Shown here: in pieces, positions 8,382-16,085 of the stretch | Numbering within the stretch: position 1 is the first letter of the stretch | How the letters are laid out: each line of letters starts with the position of its first letter | NCBI GenBank assembly: GCA_000990585.1 | Contig: LBQD01000001.1 | Coordinates: 271,276-304,101 of the forward strand | DNA: 32,826 nt | From: Candidatus Moranbacteria bacterium GW2011_GWE2_35_2- | GTDB taxonomy: Bacteria > Patescibacteriota > Minisyncoccia > Moranbacterales > UBA9337 | Direction of reading: 5' to 3' | Position numbers and translations under genes: made by a program | The notes under the pieces: model-generated | Databases searched by the model: none | What the model saw: the letters and a program-made list of their open reading frames with translations, nothing else | What the model was told of the DNA's origin: nothing

Positions 8382-9087
8382 AAATCTCTTTATGTTTCAT
8401 CCGAATATCGCTGAACAATTCTCCTTGTTCCACGTGGATAATTCTTTGCTTGACCATTTCCAACATCGCCAAAAAAGAAACAATGACTTCCACTTTATCC
8501 GGAGCATTGGCCACCAGCTCAGCAAAAGAAGTTTCCACTTTTTGGCGCAAAAATTTTTGCAAATGGTTGATTTTCTCCTCCAATGTTATTACCTCCCCGA
8601 TCATTTCTTCTTCCAATTCTTCCACTATCGGAATATTGCTCACAACTTCCAAATATGTATCCCGCAAATCTTCGGCGGAAATATTTTCCGGCGGAAAAAA
8701 GAACGATTGCATTCCGGAAAAACTTTCCCGGGAAAAACTCTCCTTTTTGCTCGCAAGCATCTCCTGAATTTTTTTGGAAATATCTTTGAATTTCCGATAC
8801 TCCGCCAATTGCCATTCCAAATCCAAAATTTCTTCCTCTTCTTCTTCACTCAAAGTCAAAAACGGCAACATCTCTTTGGACTTGATCAAAATCAATTTCG
8901 AAGCTACCGACAAAAAATCCGCCAAACTTTCCAAGGTGATGTTTTCCCGAGATTGGATAAAATCCAAATATTGATCAGCAACAGACGCCAAACTCAGCCT
9001 GGTAATATCAAGCTCTTTTTTTTCAATCAATGACAATAAAAGATCCAAAGGACCTTCAAATTGCTTCAACTTTATTTGATAACTCAT
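8380..9087 (-). CDS. scpA: Segregation and condensation protein A
   Basis: YQIKLKQFEGPLDLLLSLIEKKELDITRLSLASVADQYLDFI...LADFLSVASKLILIKSKEMLP. Confidence 0.95.
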   Translation of the reverse strand: MSYQIKLKQFEGPLDLLLSLIEKKELDITRLSLASVADQYLDFIQSRENITLESLADFLSVASKLILIKSKEMLPFLTLSEEEEEEILDLEWQLAEYRKFKDISKKIQEMLASKKESFSRESFSGMQSFFFPPENISAEDLRDTYLEVVSNIPIVEELEEEMIGEVITLEEKINHLQKFLRQKVETSFAELVANAPDKVEVIVSFLAMLEMVKQRIIHVEQGELFSDIRMKHKEI

Positions 9088-9127
9088 AATTTCGTATTTC
9101 TAGTTTACTACATCCAAGCATTTCTGG

Positions 9128-9170
9128 CAAAAATAAAACAAGCCAGGAACTTCAGCTGAAGTTCCTGGCT
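9128..9170 (-). terminator. Rho-independent terminator
   Basis: 30-bp perfect palindrome agccaggaacttcagctgaagttcctggct (9141-9170), followed on the minus strand by TGTTTTATTTTT. Confidence 0.85.
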
Positions 9171-9231
9171 CTGGACAGAGATCTCATCACCTCCCTTTGG
9201 GTTAACTTTTCGATTTCTTTAACCAAATTGC
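9128..9231 (-). ncRNA. Putative ~100-nt small RNA or regulated leader with exposed SD-like sequence
   Basis: Own promoter-like element, hairpin GGTTAA...TTAACC (9224-9219 / 9205-9200), single-stranded GGAGGTGAT (9194-9186), then strong terminator; no overlapping protein with family signal. Confidence 0.4.
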
Positions 9232-9237
9232 TCCTTT

Positions 9238-9266
9238 ATTAAAGCAAATGATCAAATTTCTGTCAA
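9238..9266 (-). promoter_or_regulatory. Sigma70-like promoter: TTGACA - 17 bp - TTTAAT
   Basis: Minus strand -35 TTGACA (9266-9261), spacer exactly 17 bp, -10 TTTAAT (9243-9238; 5/6 match). The -35 overlaps the MFS stop codon. Confidence 0.6.
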
Positions 9267-10459
9267 CTTTCCTCGACTTGGCTATCCGTCAATCTTAACG
9301 CTGGCAAGAGAGCTGAAAAAATTACCAGTGTCAGAAACAAAAAAACATATTTCAAAGAAAACGCCCATAAAATTACAGTTGACACGATTGCCGCCGCGAT
9401 ATACGCCACCGGTTGCGCGGTGCGAAAAAAATCAATGACATCCGCCCGGCGATAATCCACTTGCTTATAAAAATATGAGTCGCGCAAAATTTCAACAAGC
9501 GCCGCTCCCACCCGAGTGGCAAACAAAATAACCGCCCAAACAAAAATATCTTTCGATGTATTGATAAAAAACAAAAATGAAGAAATACCTATAGTCAAAA
9601 TTGCCAAAATAATCATCTCTTTTTCTCCGATTTTTTTGTCCGCTAAAATTCCTGCCGGATACTGCACCAATACGAAAGGAACAAGCATTATCGTAAATGC
9701 AATTCCTAATTGATTCCAGGAAAATCCCAAATCAAGGAGATAAATCGGAGCATAAACCACCATCAACGCATAGAAAAAATCCAGAACAAAAGAAATATAG
9801 TATATACGAAAAATATTTTTTCGCCTAAACACTTCCAAAACCAAACTACGGATGCTTTGTCTTTTTTTAGGGAAAACCGCATTTCCCGCTCGACGCATAC
9901 CAAATATAGCAAATAATAATATAATCATTGAAAAAACAAGCGAAATGAAAAATATTCCGTCGAAATCAAACTGAATGAAAATTTTTGAAGCAAGCAATGG
10001 TCCCAAAACATATCCGGCGTTAAATACCGTCAAATAAAGTCCGCGAATTCTTCCAGACATCTTGTCGACCGAAAAACTTTCTAAAATCACATCAAGACTT
10101 GCCCAAGTAATCGACACTGAAATGAGATATAAGATCATAGCCGCGATTCCAAAAAAAGATTTCGGCAAAACAATCAAAGCGGCGACAAAAGAAATATTTG
10201 CGACCATTGAGAAGAAAAAAACGAAAACACTTCCGGTTTTTTGCGTGAGCTTGTACAAATTAAGCAAAATGAACAGAACCGCTGCAAAACTCACAAAATA
10301 AAAAATTCCCACATTTTCCGTTCCAGAAGATTCTTTGAAATAAGTCGAAACGGTATATGCCAAAACTGACTGAGAAAAACCCATCAAAAAACCGACAACA
10401 TTAACAACCCGCACTCTTATCCGATCCAATTTTTCCTGATGCTTTGATTTTTTTTTCAT
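9263..10459 (-). CDS. MFS transporter
   Basis: About 12 hydrophobic helices; MSGRIRGLYLTVFNAGYVLGPLLASKI and central/C-terminal MFS-like pattern (YPAGILADKKIGEKEMI). Confidence 0.85.
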   Translation of the reverse strand: MKKKSKHQEKLDRIRVRVVNVVGFLMGFSQSVLAYTVSTYFKESSGTENVGIFYFVSFAAVLFILLNLYKLTQKTGSVFVFFFSMVANISFVAALIVLPKSFFGIAAMILYLISVSITWASLDVILESFSVDKMSGRIRGLYLTVFNAGYVLGPLLASKIFIQFDFDGIFFISLVFSMIILLFAIFGMRRAGNAVFPKKRQSIRSLVLEVFRRKNIFRIYYISFVLDFFYALMVVYAPIYLLDLGFSWNQLGIAFTIMLVPFVLVQYPAGILADKKIGEKEMIILAILTIGISSFLFFINTSKDIFVWAVILFATRVGAALVEILRDSYFYKQVDYRRADVIDFFRTAQPVAYIAAAIVSTVILWAFSLKYVFLFLTLVIFSALLPALRLTDSQVEES

Positions 10460-10481
10460 TTTTGTTTCTACGCTTTTATTT

Positions 10482-11801
10482 TTACGGCGTAAGGCGTTTT
10501 ACGTCTCTTGGGAAGAGAACCGCTTCTTTGATACTGGCAAGTCCCAGAATTTTTTGCACGATTCTTTCGCTTCCAAGTCCCCAGCCTCCATGCGGCGGCA
10601 TTCCATGGCGAAAAATATCCAAATAATGTTTGAAATCTTTCGGATTAAGCCCGTGTTTCTTGATACTGTTTTCCAACTGATTAAAATCATGAATTCTTTG
10701 TCCTCCGGTAGCGATTTCCACTCCACGAAAAAGCAAGTCAAAGCTTTCGGTATATTGCGGATCCTTGCTCGGCATAGTATAAAAAGGCCGCACACTGGCT
10801 GGATAATGCGTCAAAAAAATCAAATCACTTCCATATTTTTCTTTCGCCCACTGACAAATCAAACGCTCTCCTTCCGGATCAATATCCACTTTTTCCACTT
10901 TCTTGCCAAATTCTTTTTCCAAAATCGCCAGCGCCTCGGTCAATTTTATTCGAGGAATAGTTTTTATTTCCGGCACGCTCGCTCCGTATTTCTCCAGCTC
11001 ATCCTGGCAAGTATCCCCGATGAACTTGAAAATATACGCCATGGCTTTTTCCATCTGCGCCATAATATCCTCAAAACTTTCAATAAACCCCATTTCCGCA
11101 TCCAGACTCACATATTCATTCACATGCCGAGTGGTATAATGCGGTTCGGCTCGAAATACCGTTCCAATTTCAAAAACTCGCTCAAAAAGACCGACTCCTG
11201 CTTGTTTGTAAAATTGCGGACTTTGCGCTAAAAAAGCATCCCGGTCAAAATATTTTATTTTGAAAAAATTTGCACCTCCTTCAGTTGCTGAACTAAGAAT
11301 CTTGGGACTTTTTATTTCCAGAAAATCCTTGCTTCGCAAAAAATCTCCGTACGATTGGATCAATCGGGCATATATCTTGAAAATAGCGTTAATTTTGTCG
11401 TTGCGGACAGTGAGTGAACGATAATTAAGAAGCGTTTCTAAGTTCAAATTCATCTCATCAACAGAAACATCCACAGGCAAATCATCCTTAGTGGCCGAAA
11501 TTATTGAAAATTTTCCTGCTTCAATCTCCACACTTCCTGTAGAAATTTTTTCATTCGCTGCGCCTCCAGGACGAGACTTTGCCAAACCTTCAATATCAAC
11601 AACAAACTCACTTCGCGCTTGCTTTGCCATCTCATAAGCTTCTTCTTTATCCGGAATAATCACCACCTGGACCACTCCACTTCGATCACGGACATCCATA
11701 AAAATCAATTTTCCATGATCCCTTCTATTTTTAACCCAACCCTTGATTCGAATATTTTGCCCTATTTTTTCCGAAGCATCTTTAATTATCGTTCTTTCCA
11801 T
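10482..11801 (-). CDS. aspS: Aspartyl-tRNA synthetase, archaeal/eukaryal-type (possibly non-discriminating)
   Basis: GWVKNRRDHGKLIFMDVRDRSGVVQVV OB fold, FRAEPHYTTRHVNEYVSLDAEMGF motif 2, FRHGMPPHGGWGLGSERIVQKILGL motif 3; about 440 aa without the bacterial insertion. Confidence 0.93.
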   Translation of the reverse strand: MERTIIKDASEKIGQNIRIKGWVKNRRDHGKLIFMDVRDRSGVVQVVIIPDKEEAYEMAKQARSEFVVDIEGLAKSRPGGAANEKISTGSVEIEAGKFSIISATKDDLPVDVSVDEMNLNLETLLNYRSLTVRNDKINAIFKIYARLIQSYGDFLRSKDFLEIKSPKILSSATEGGANFFKIKYFDRDAFLAQSPQFYKQAGVGLFERVFEIGTVFRAEPHYTTRHVNEYVSLDAEMGFIESFEDIMAQMEKAMAYIFKFIGDTCQDELEKYGASVPEIKTIPRIKLTEALAILEKEFGKKVEKVDIDPEGERLICQWAKEKYGSDLIFLTHYPASVRPFYTMPSKDPQYTESFDLLFRGVEIATGGQRIHDFNQLENSIKKHGLNPKDFKHYLDIFRHGMPPHGGWGLGSERIVQKILGLASIKEAVLFPRDVKRLTP

Positions 11802-11805
11802 ATTT

Positions 11806-12171
11806 TTATTGTTTCATAATTTTTTTAATTTCTGCCAATACTTCTTCCGGCGTAAATTGAGATTTGCGAATAAAGCCGTCCGCTCCTAATCGAAATGCTT
11901 CCTTTTGATTTTCTTCCTCATTAAGATTACTAAAAATCACAACTTTTGCCTCAGGAGAATAATTCTCTTTTTTTATTTGCTTGAGCAATTCCATTCCTCC
12001 GATTTCAGGAAAAACCAAATCAAGCAAAATCAAATCAAATTTCCCTTCTCTAACTTTTTTCAAGACTTCTTTTCCTCCGGTTGCAATCGCAACTTCATAT
12101 TTTGAAATTTCGAACTTTTTTTGATAGATATCCGCAATCATCGAATCATCTTCTGCCAATAAAATCTTCAT
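11806..12171 (-). CDS. Stand-alone CheY-like response regulator receiver domain
   Basis: MKILLAEDDSMIADIYQKKFE...LILLDLVFPEIGGMELL...KVVIFSNLN...LGADGFIRKSQFTPEEV. Confidence 0.93.
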   Translation of the reverse strand: MKILLAEDDSMIADIYQKKFEISKYEVAIATGGKEVLKKVREGKFDLILLDLVFPEIGGMELLKQIKKENYSPEAKVVIFSNLNEEENQKEAFRLGADGFIRKSQFTPEEVLAEIKKIMKQ

Positions 12172-12200
12172 AACGTAAAAAGGAGAACTTTACATATTTA

Positions 12201-12255
12201 TATACACTGTCTCTAGCGTACATCAAGACAGTCATTTTTTCAAGCGCCGTGTATA
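12201..12255. repeat. Nested inverted repeats in the ispH-response regulator gap
   Basis: tatacac (12201-12207)/gtgtata (12249-12255) and actgtct (12206-12212)/agacagt (12226-12232). Confidence 0.6.
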
Positions 12256-12265
12256 CATACAAAAA

Positions 12266-13138
12266 TCACAGACTCTTCAAATAAACCATCACATCCTCAA
12301 TAATCCACTTCGGAGAAGATGCGCCAGCGGTTACTCCGATTTTTTGGCAATTGTCAAACCATTCTTTCTTAATATCATATTTCCTTTGGATAAAATATGA
12401 TCTGGAATTTATTTTTTTGGATATTTCCCATAACCGGTTTGAATTGGCGCTTTCCGGGGAACCGATTATTATTACCGCATCATTTCTTTTTGCCAATTCC
12501 TTCACTTCATTTTGTCTGTTTTGCGTTGCCAAACAAATCGTATCTACCAACTCCACATCACTATATTTACCCCTAATGAAATCAGAAACTTTTTTCACAA
12601 AATCTTGACTCTGCGTAGTCTGAGAAATTATTGCAACCTTTTTGGAAACATCCAATCTCAACTTTTTCAAATCCAAAATATTTTCTACAAAAACAGCTTT
12701 CTTTTTCGCCCATTCATAAATCCCCTTTACTTCCTTGTGATCCTTTTCCCCTACAATCACAATCTGATATAATCGATCAAAAAAAACCCGCGCCAATCTC
12801 TGCACCTTTGTCACTTTTGGGCAAGTTGTGTCTACGATATCTACTCCTTTCTTTTTTGCCAATTCATAAATTTTCGGACCCATACCATGCGCGGTAATAA
12901 CAAGCGTGCCGATTTTTTTGTCCGCGTATTCAAATATTTCTTCCAATCTTTCTCCGGGCTTGATATTTCCAATCCCCAGTTGCTCAATTTTTTTCACCAC
13001 ATCTTCGTTGTGCACCAAAGAACCCAGCACATATATAGGCTTCTTTATCATCGGATCATCGGCTATTTTTTTCACGATGTTATACGCACGATCAACGCCA
13101 TCGCAAAATCCGGCATATTTACTAAGTGTTACTTCCAT
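12266..13138 (-). CDS. ispH: 4-hydroxy-3-methylbut-2-enyl diphosphate reductase
   Basis: GFCDGVDRAY, LGSLVHNEDVV, AHGMGP, VDTTCPKVTKVQ, DTICLATQNRQ, TAGASSPKWIIEDV. Confidence 0.96.
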   Translation of the reverse strand: MEVTLSKYAGFCDGVDRAYNIVKKIADDPMIKKPIYVLGSLVHNEDVVKKIEQLGIGNIKPGERLEEIFEYADKKIGTLVITAHGMGPKIYELAKKKGVDIVDTTCPKVTKVQRLARVFFDRLYQIVIVGEKDHKEVKGIYEWAKKKAVFVENILDLKKLRLDVSKKVAIISQTTQSQDFVKKVSDFIRGKYSDVELVDTICLATQNRQNEVKELAKRNDAVIIIGSPESANSNRLWEISKKINSRSYFIQRKYDIKKEWFDNCQKIGVTAGASSPKWIIEDVMVYLKSL

Positions 13139-13146
13139 ATATTTAT

Positions 13147-14229
13147 CTACTCCATACTCGGTTTATCTAAAATCATCGGCTCGATTATTTTTTCCGTATC
13201 GGCAATCTTTACCACATCCTTGTCAATCTTGTTCAATTCTTTATAGCCATTATTATAATGACTCACTGTTGTTGACATACTGTTTCCTAATTTTTTATAG
13301 AAATCCTCAAAGGCAACAATATGCTTTCCTAACCTTTCCACATTTCCTCGAATTTCCTTGGCACTTTCTTCAATTTGCATCGCACGCAATCCTTGAAGCA
13401 CAGTTTGCAAATATGCCAAAAAGGAAGTTGGGGAAACAATTACTACGTGTTTGTCTCGGAAAGCATACTCAATCATACTGCGCGTGTCAACCTTGACCGC
13501 CCCAACCTTATTTATAAGCAAATCATAATAAATCGCTTCGGAAGGAATAAACATAAAAGCAAATTCCATCGTTCCCTCTTCCGGTTTGATATATTTGGAA
13601 GTTTCATCAATTCTATTTTTCAAATCCTGCTTGAACATTTTTTCCAATCTTTCTTTTTCAGTTTCATCGTTTTTACATTCAAGAATTCGCTGGTAATTTT
13701 CCAAAGAAAATTTGGAATCAATCGGAACTATTTTTTCCTTCACAAAAACAACCGCATCCACAATATCGCCGTTCTTGAATTCATATTGCATTTGATATGA
13801 TCCGACCGGTAAAACATTTTTCAAAGTATCTTCCAAAAAATATTCTCCGAGAATTCCTCTTTGTTTTGGATTTTTGAGAATATCCTCCAATCCTCTAAGT
13901 TGCTCGGAAAACCCCATCACTTGTTTATTGGTTTCTTCCAACTTGGACAATTTCTCTGTAATCTCTCTTATTTGCTCCACCGACTGCCGATGCATTCCTT
14001 GCACAAAACGGCTACTGCTCTCCAAGCTGTCTTGCGTAGTTTTGTGTGTTTGCGAAAGTTTGTTGTCCACTGCCTGACGGAGCTGTTCATTCTGTTGAGA
14101 AAGCATTGAAATCCTTTCAAGTGTCGCCGAAATTTTTTCATCATTTCTGGTATCATCTTTCCTATTTAGAAGAAGATAAATAACAACAGCAATTCCAATA
14201 ATAAGTAAAATCAAAAGTATATTTTGCAT
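13147..14229 (-). CDS. rmuC: DNA recombination protein RmuC
   Basis: N-terminal TM and coiled coil, then GILGEYFLEDTLKNVLPVGSYQMQYEFKNGDIVDAVVFVKEKIVPIDSKFSLENYQRI and FMFIPSEAIYYDLL. Confidence 0.94.
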   Translation of the reverse strand: MQNILLILLIIGIAVVIYLLLNRKDDTRNDEKISATLERISMLSQQNEQLRQAVDNKLSQTHKTTQDSLESSSRFVQGMHRQSVEQIREITEKLSKLEETNKQVMGFSEQLRGLEDILKNPKQRGILGEYFLEDTLKNVLPVGSYQMQYEFKNGDIVDAVVFVKEKIVPIDSKFSLENYQRILECKNDETEKERLEKMFKQDLKNRIDETSKYIKPEEGTMEFAFMFIPSEAIYYDLLINKVGAVKVDTRSMIEYAFRDKHVVIVSPTSFLAYLQTVLQGLRAMQIEESAKEIRGNVERLGKHIVAFEDFYKKLGNSMSTTVSHYNNGYKELNKIDKDVVKIADTEKIIEPMILDKPSME

Positions 14230-14243
14230 AATTTCTATTCGAC

Positions 14244-15485
14244 CTATTTATTTTCTAAAATTTCTACTAACTTCTCAATTTCGACAATCTCACTTTCCTG
14301 ACTATTTCTCCTCTTTATTTCCACCCCGCCTTTTTCCAATGATTTTCCACTCACCACGATTCTCCAAGGAATTCCAATCAAATCACTGTCGGCAAACTTC
14401 TCTCCGGCTCGCACATCGCGATCATCAAACAACACTTCGATTCCTTTTTCTCGCAAAATATTGTAAATTTTTTCCGCTTCCTCGTCTTGATTTAATGAAA
14501 TCAAATGAACAACAAAAGGCGCTACCGCCTCCGGCCAGATAATTCCTTTTTCATCATTATACGACTCAACAACAACTCCCATCAATCTGGAAATTCCAAT
14601 GCCATATGAACCCATAAAAACAAATTGCTCTTCTCCTTTCTCATCTTTATATTTCAAATCGAACGGTTCGGAAAATCTATGTCCAAGAGAAAAGATATTC
14701 CCAACCTCAATCGCTTTTTTTTCAATCAGCTTATTTTTATCCAAACCAAGGTCTTTTAATACCTCGTCGTTATAGACCTCTTTGTTGACGGCAATATTTT
14801 TTTCTTCGTCAATATAAATCAAATCTTCCCCTGCCTCGCTCACCGTCTGAAATTCGTGAGAATATTTCGAAAAAGATCCTCCGGAAGCAAAAGTCATAAA
14901 TGTTTTTTCTCCCAATCCAACTCGATCAAAAACATTTTTGTAAGCGATTTTAGATTTTTCATAATATTCATTATGCTCCATTTCATCTTTGGAAAAAGAA
15001 TACAACGCTTTCCAAAAAAATTCCCTACCCCGCATAATGCCGGATTTGGCTCGCGCCTCATTGCGAAATACTGTCCGAATGTCATATACGTAAACAGGCA
15101 AATCTTTGTGCGATGAAATGAAATTTTTCATCATATTCGCCATTGGTTCTTCGTGCGTAAACGCCAGCGCCAATTCTGATCCATTTTTCAGTTTAGTCTT
15201 AAACCAATTGTCCACCACTGCATCGCTCCACCTATTGGTTTTCTCCCAAACCTCTTGTTTTTGCAGAGCCGTCGATTGCAGTTCCACTCCTCCGGTCGCA
15301 TTCATTTCTTCTCTGACGATATTAGCGATTTTATTTATCACACGAAGCCCCAAAGGCAAAATGGAATAAACCCCTGCCATTTCTTTGTTAATAAATCCGG
15401 CGCGAATCAAAAGCCGGGCATTCAAACTCACCTCATCTTTCGGCGCTTCTTTTCTAGTTTTGGTAAACAATTTCGATTGCCGCAT
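14244..15485 (-). CDS. proS: Prolyl-tRNA synthetase, short form apparently lacking the INS editing domain
   Basis: GVYSILPLGLRVINKI, FTHEEPMANM, TVFRNEARAKSGIMRGREFFWKALYSF, GSYGIGISRLMGVVVE; only 413 aa. Confidence 0.93.
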   Translation of the reverse strand: MRQSKLFTKTRKEAPKDEVSLNARLLIRAGFINKEMAGVYSILPLGLRVINKIANIVREEMNATGGVELQSTALQKQEVWEKTNRWSDAVVDNWFKTKLKNGSELALAFTHEEPMANMMKNFISSHKDLPVYVYDIRTVFRNEARAKSGIMRGREFFWKALYSFSKDEMEHNEYYEKSKIAYKNVFDRVGLGEKTFMTFASGGSFSKYSHEFQTVSEAGEDLIYIDEEKNIAVNKEVYNDEVLKDLGLDKNKLIEKKAIEVGNIFSLGHRFSEPFDLKYKDEKGEEQFVFMGSYGIGISRLMGVVVESYNDEKGIIWPEAVAPFVVHLISLNQDEEAEKIYNILREKGIEVLFDDRDVRAGEKFADSDLIGIPWRIVVSGKSLEKGGVEIKRRNSQESEIVEIEKLVEILENK

Positions 15486-15515
15486 AAATATTTTTCAAAA
15501 AAATAATGTTTGAAT

Positions 15516-15998
15516 TTACACTTTCGTTTTTTCCAATTTTATCATTCTAATTTCCAAACTTGCAATTCTACGCTCAAGCATATCTGCGTCTTTTTTGTTG
15601 GATTTTTTGCTTAAAGTTTTTTTATACAAACTAAATTCTTTTTTAATATTATTCAATTCACCCTTGATGTCTGCAAGTTCTTCTTCGATATTATCGAATT
15701 TTCCATAAACTTCATCGCTAAAATTTGACTGCCAATCAAAAACAGCTTTGAAATTATCTCTTGTTTCTTTTTTAAATGAAGCAAGCTCTTCTTCCAAATT
15801 TCGCTGGCCGGTTTCCAAAGTTCGCTGGCCGGTTTCCAAAGAAGAAACGCTTTCCCTTAATTTATCTTGCCCTTCTTTCAATGCTGAAAAACCATCCGCC
15901 AAAAAATCGAATTTTTCATTTATTTCCTCAAGAATAACCTCGAATCGATCTTTTTTTCCAATCACGGAATCATTTTTTTTTGTTGGTATTTTTTTCAT
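15516..15998 (-). CDS. Coiled-coil protein of unknown function
   Basis: Heptad-rich with internal repeat (SLETGQRTLETGQRNLEEELASF). Confidence 0.7.
   Translation of the reverse strand: MKKIPTKKNDSVIGKKDRFEVILEEINEKFDFLADGFSALKEGQDKLRESVSSLETGQRTLETGQRNLEEELASFKKETRDNFKAVFDWQSNFSDEVYGKFDNIEEELADIKGELNNIKKEFSLYKKTLSKKSNKKDADMLERRIASLEIRMIKLEKTKV
15800..15841. repeat. Two exact tandem copies of a 21-bp unit inside the coiled-coil gene
   Basis: ttcgctggccggtttccaaag x2; encodes one extra heptad. Confidence 0.9.
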
Positions 15999-16085
15999 AT
16001 TGAAAAACCCTTAAAATTCCTCATACAACAAATTATACCCGATTTATAATCGCGACGCAAATATACAACAAAATTATATTCACCC

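Noticed and set aside
8392-9033. Plus-strand ORF of 213 aa
   Set aside because: Antisense to the well-supported scpA; low-complexity Phe/Gln/His-rich translation typical of shadow ORFs.
9181-9200. Plus-strand catcacctcccttt as a 16S rRNA 3' end fragment
   Set aside because: Only the SD-complementary core matches; the surrounding sequence is not rRNA-like.
9152-9226. 24-codon TTG-start mini-ORF (MVKEIEKLTQREVMRSLSRARNFS) in the putative small RNA
   Set aside because: Its SD-like AAAGGAG lies between the -10 box and the expected transcription start, so it would not be in the transcript; short length gives no family support. Kept only as an alternative reading.
10554-11231. Plus-strand ORF of 225 aa
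   Set aside because: Entirely antisense to aspS with no recognisable domain.
12906-13496. Plus-strand ORF of 196 aa
   Set aside because: Antisense across ispH and rmuC; Ser/Pro/Phe-rich shadow ORF.
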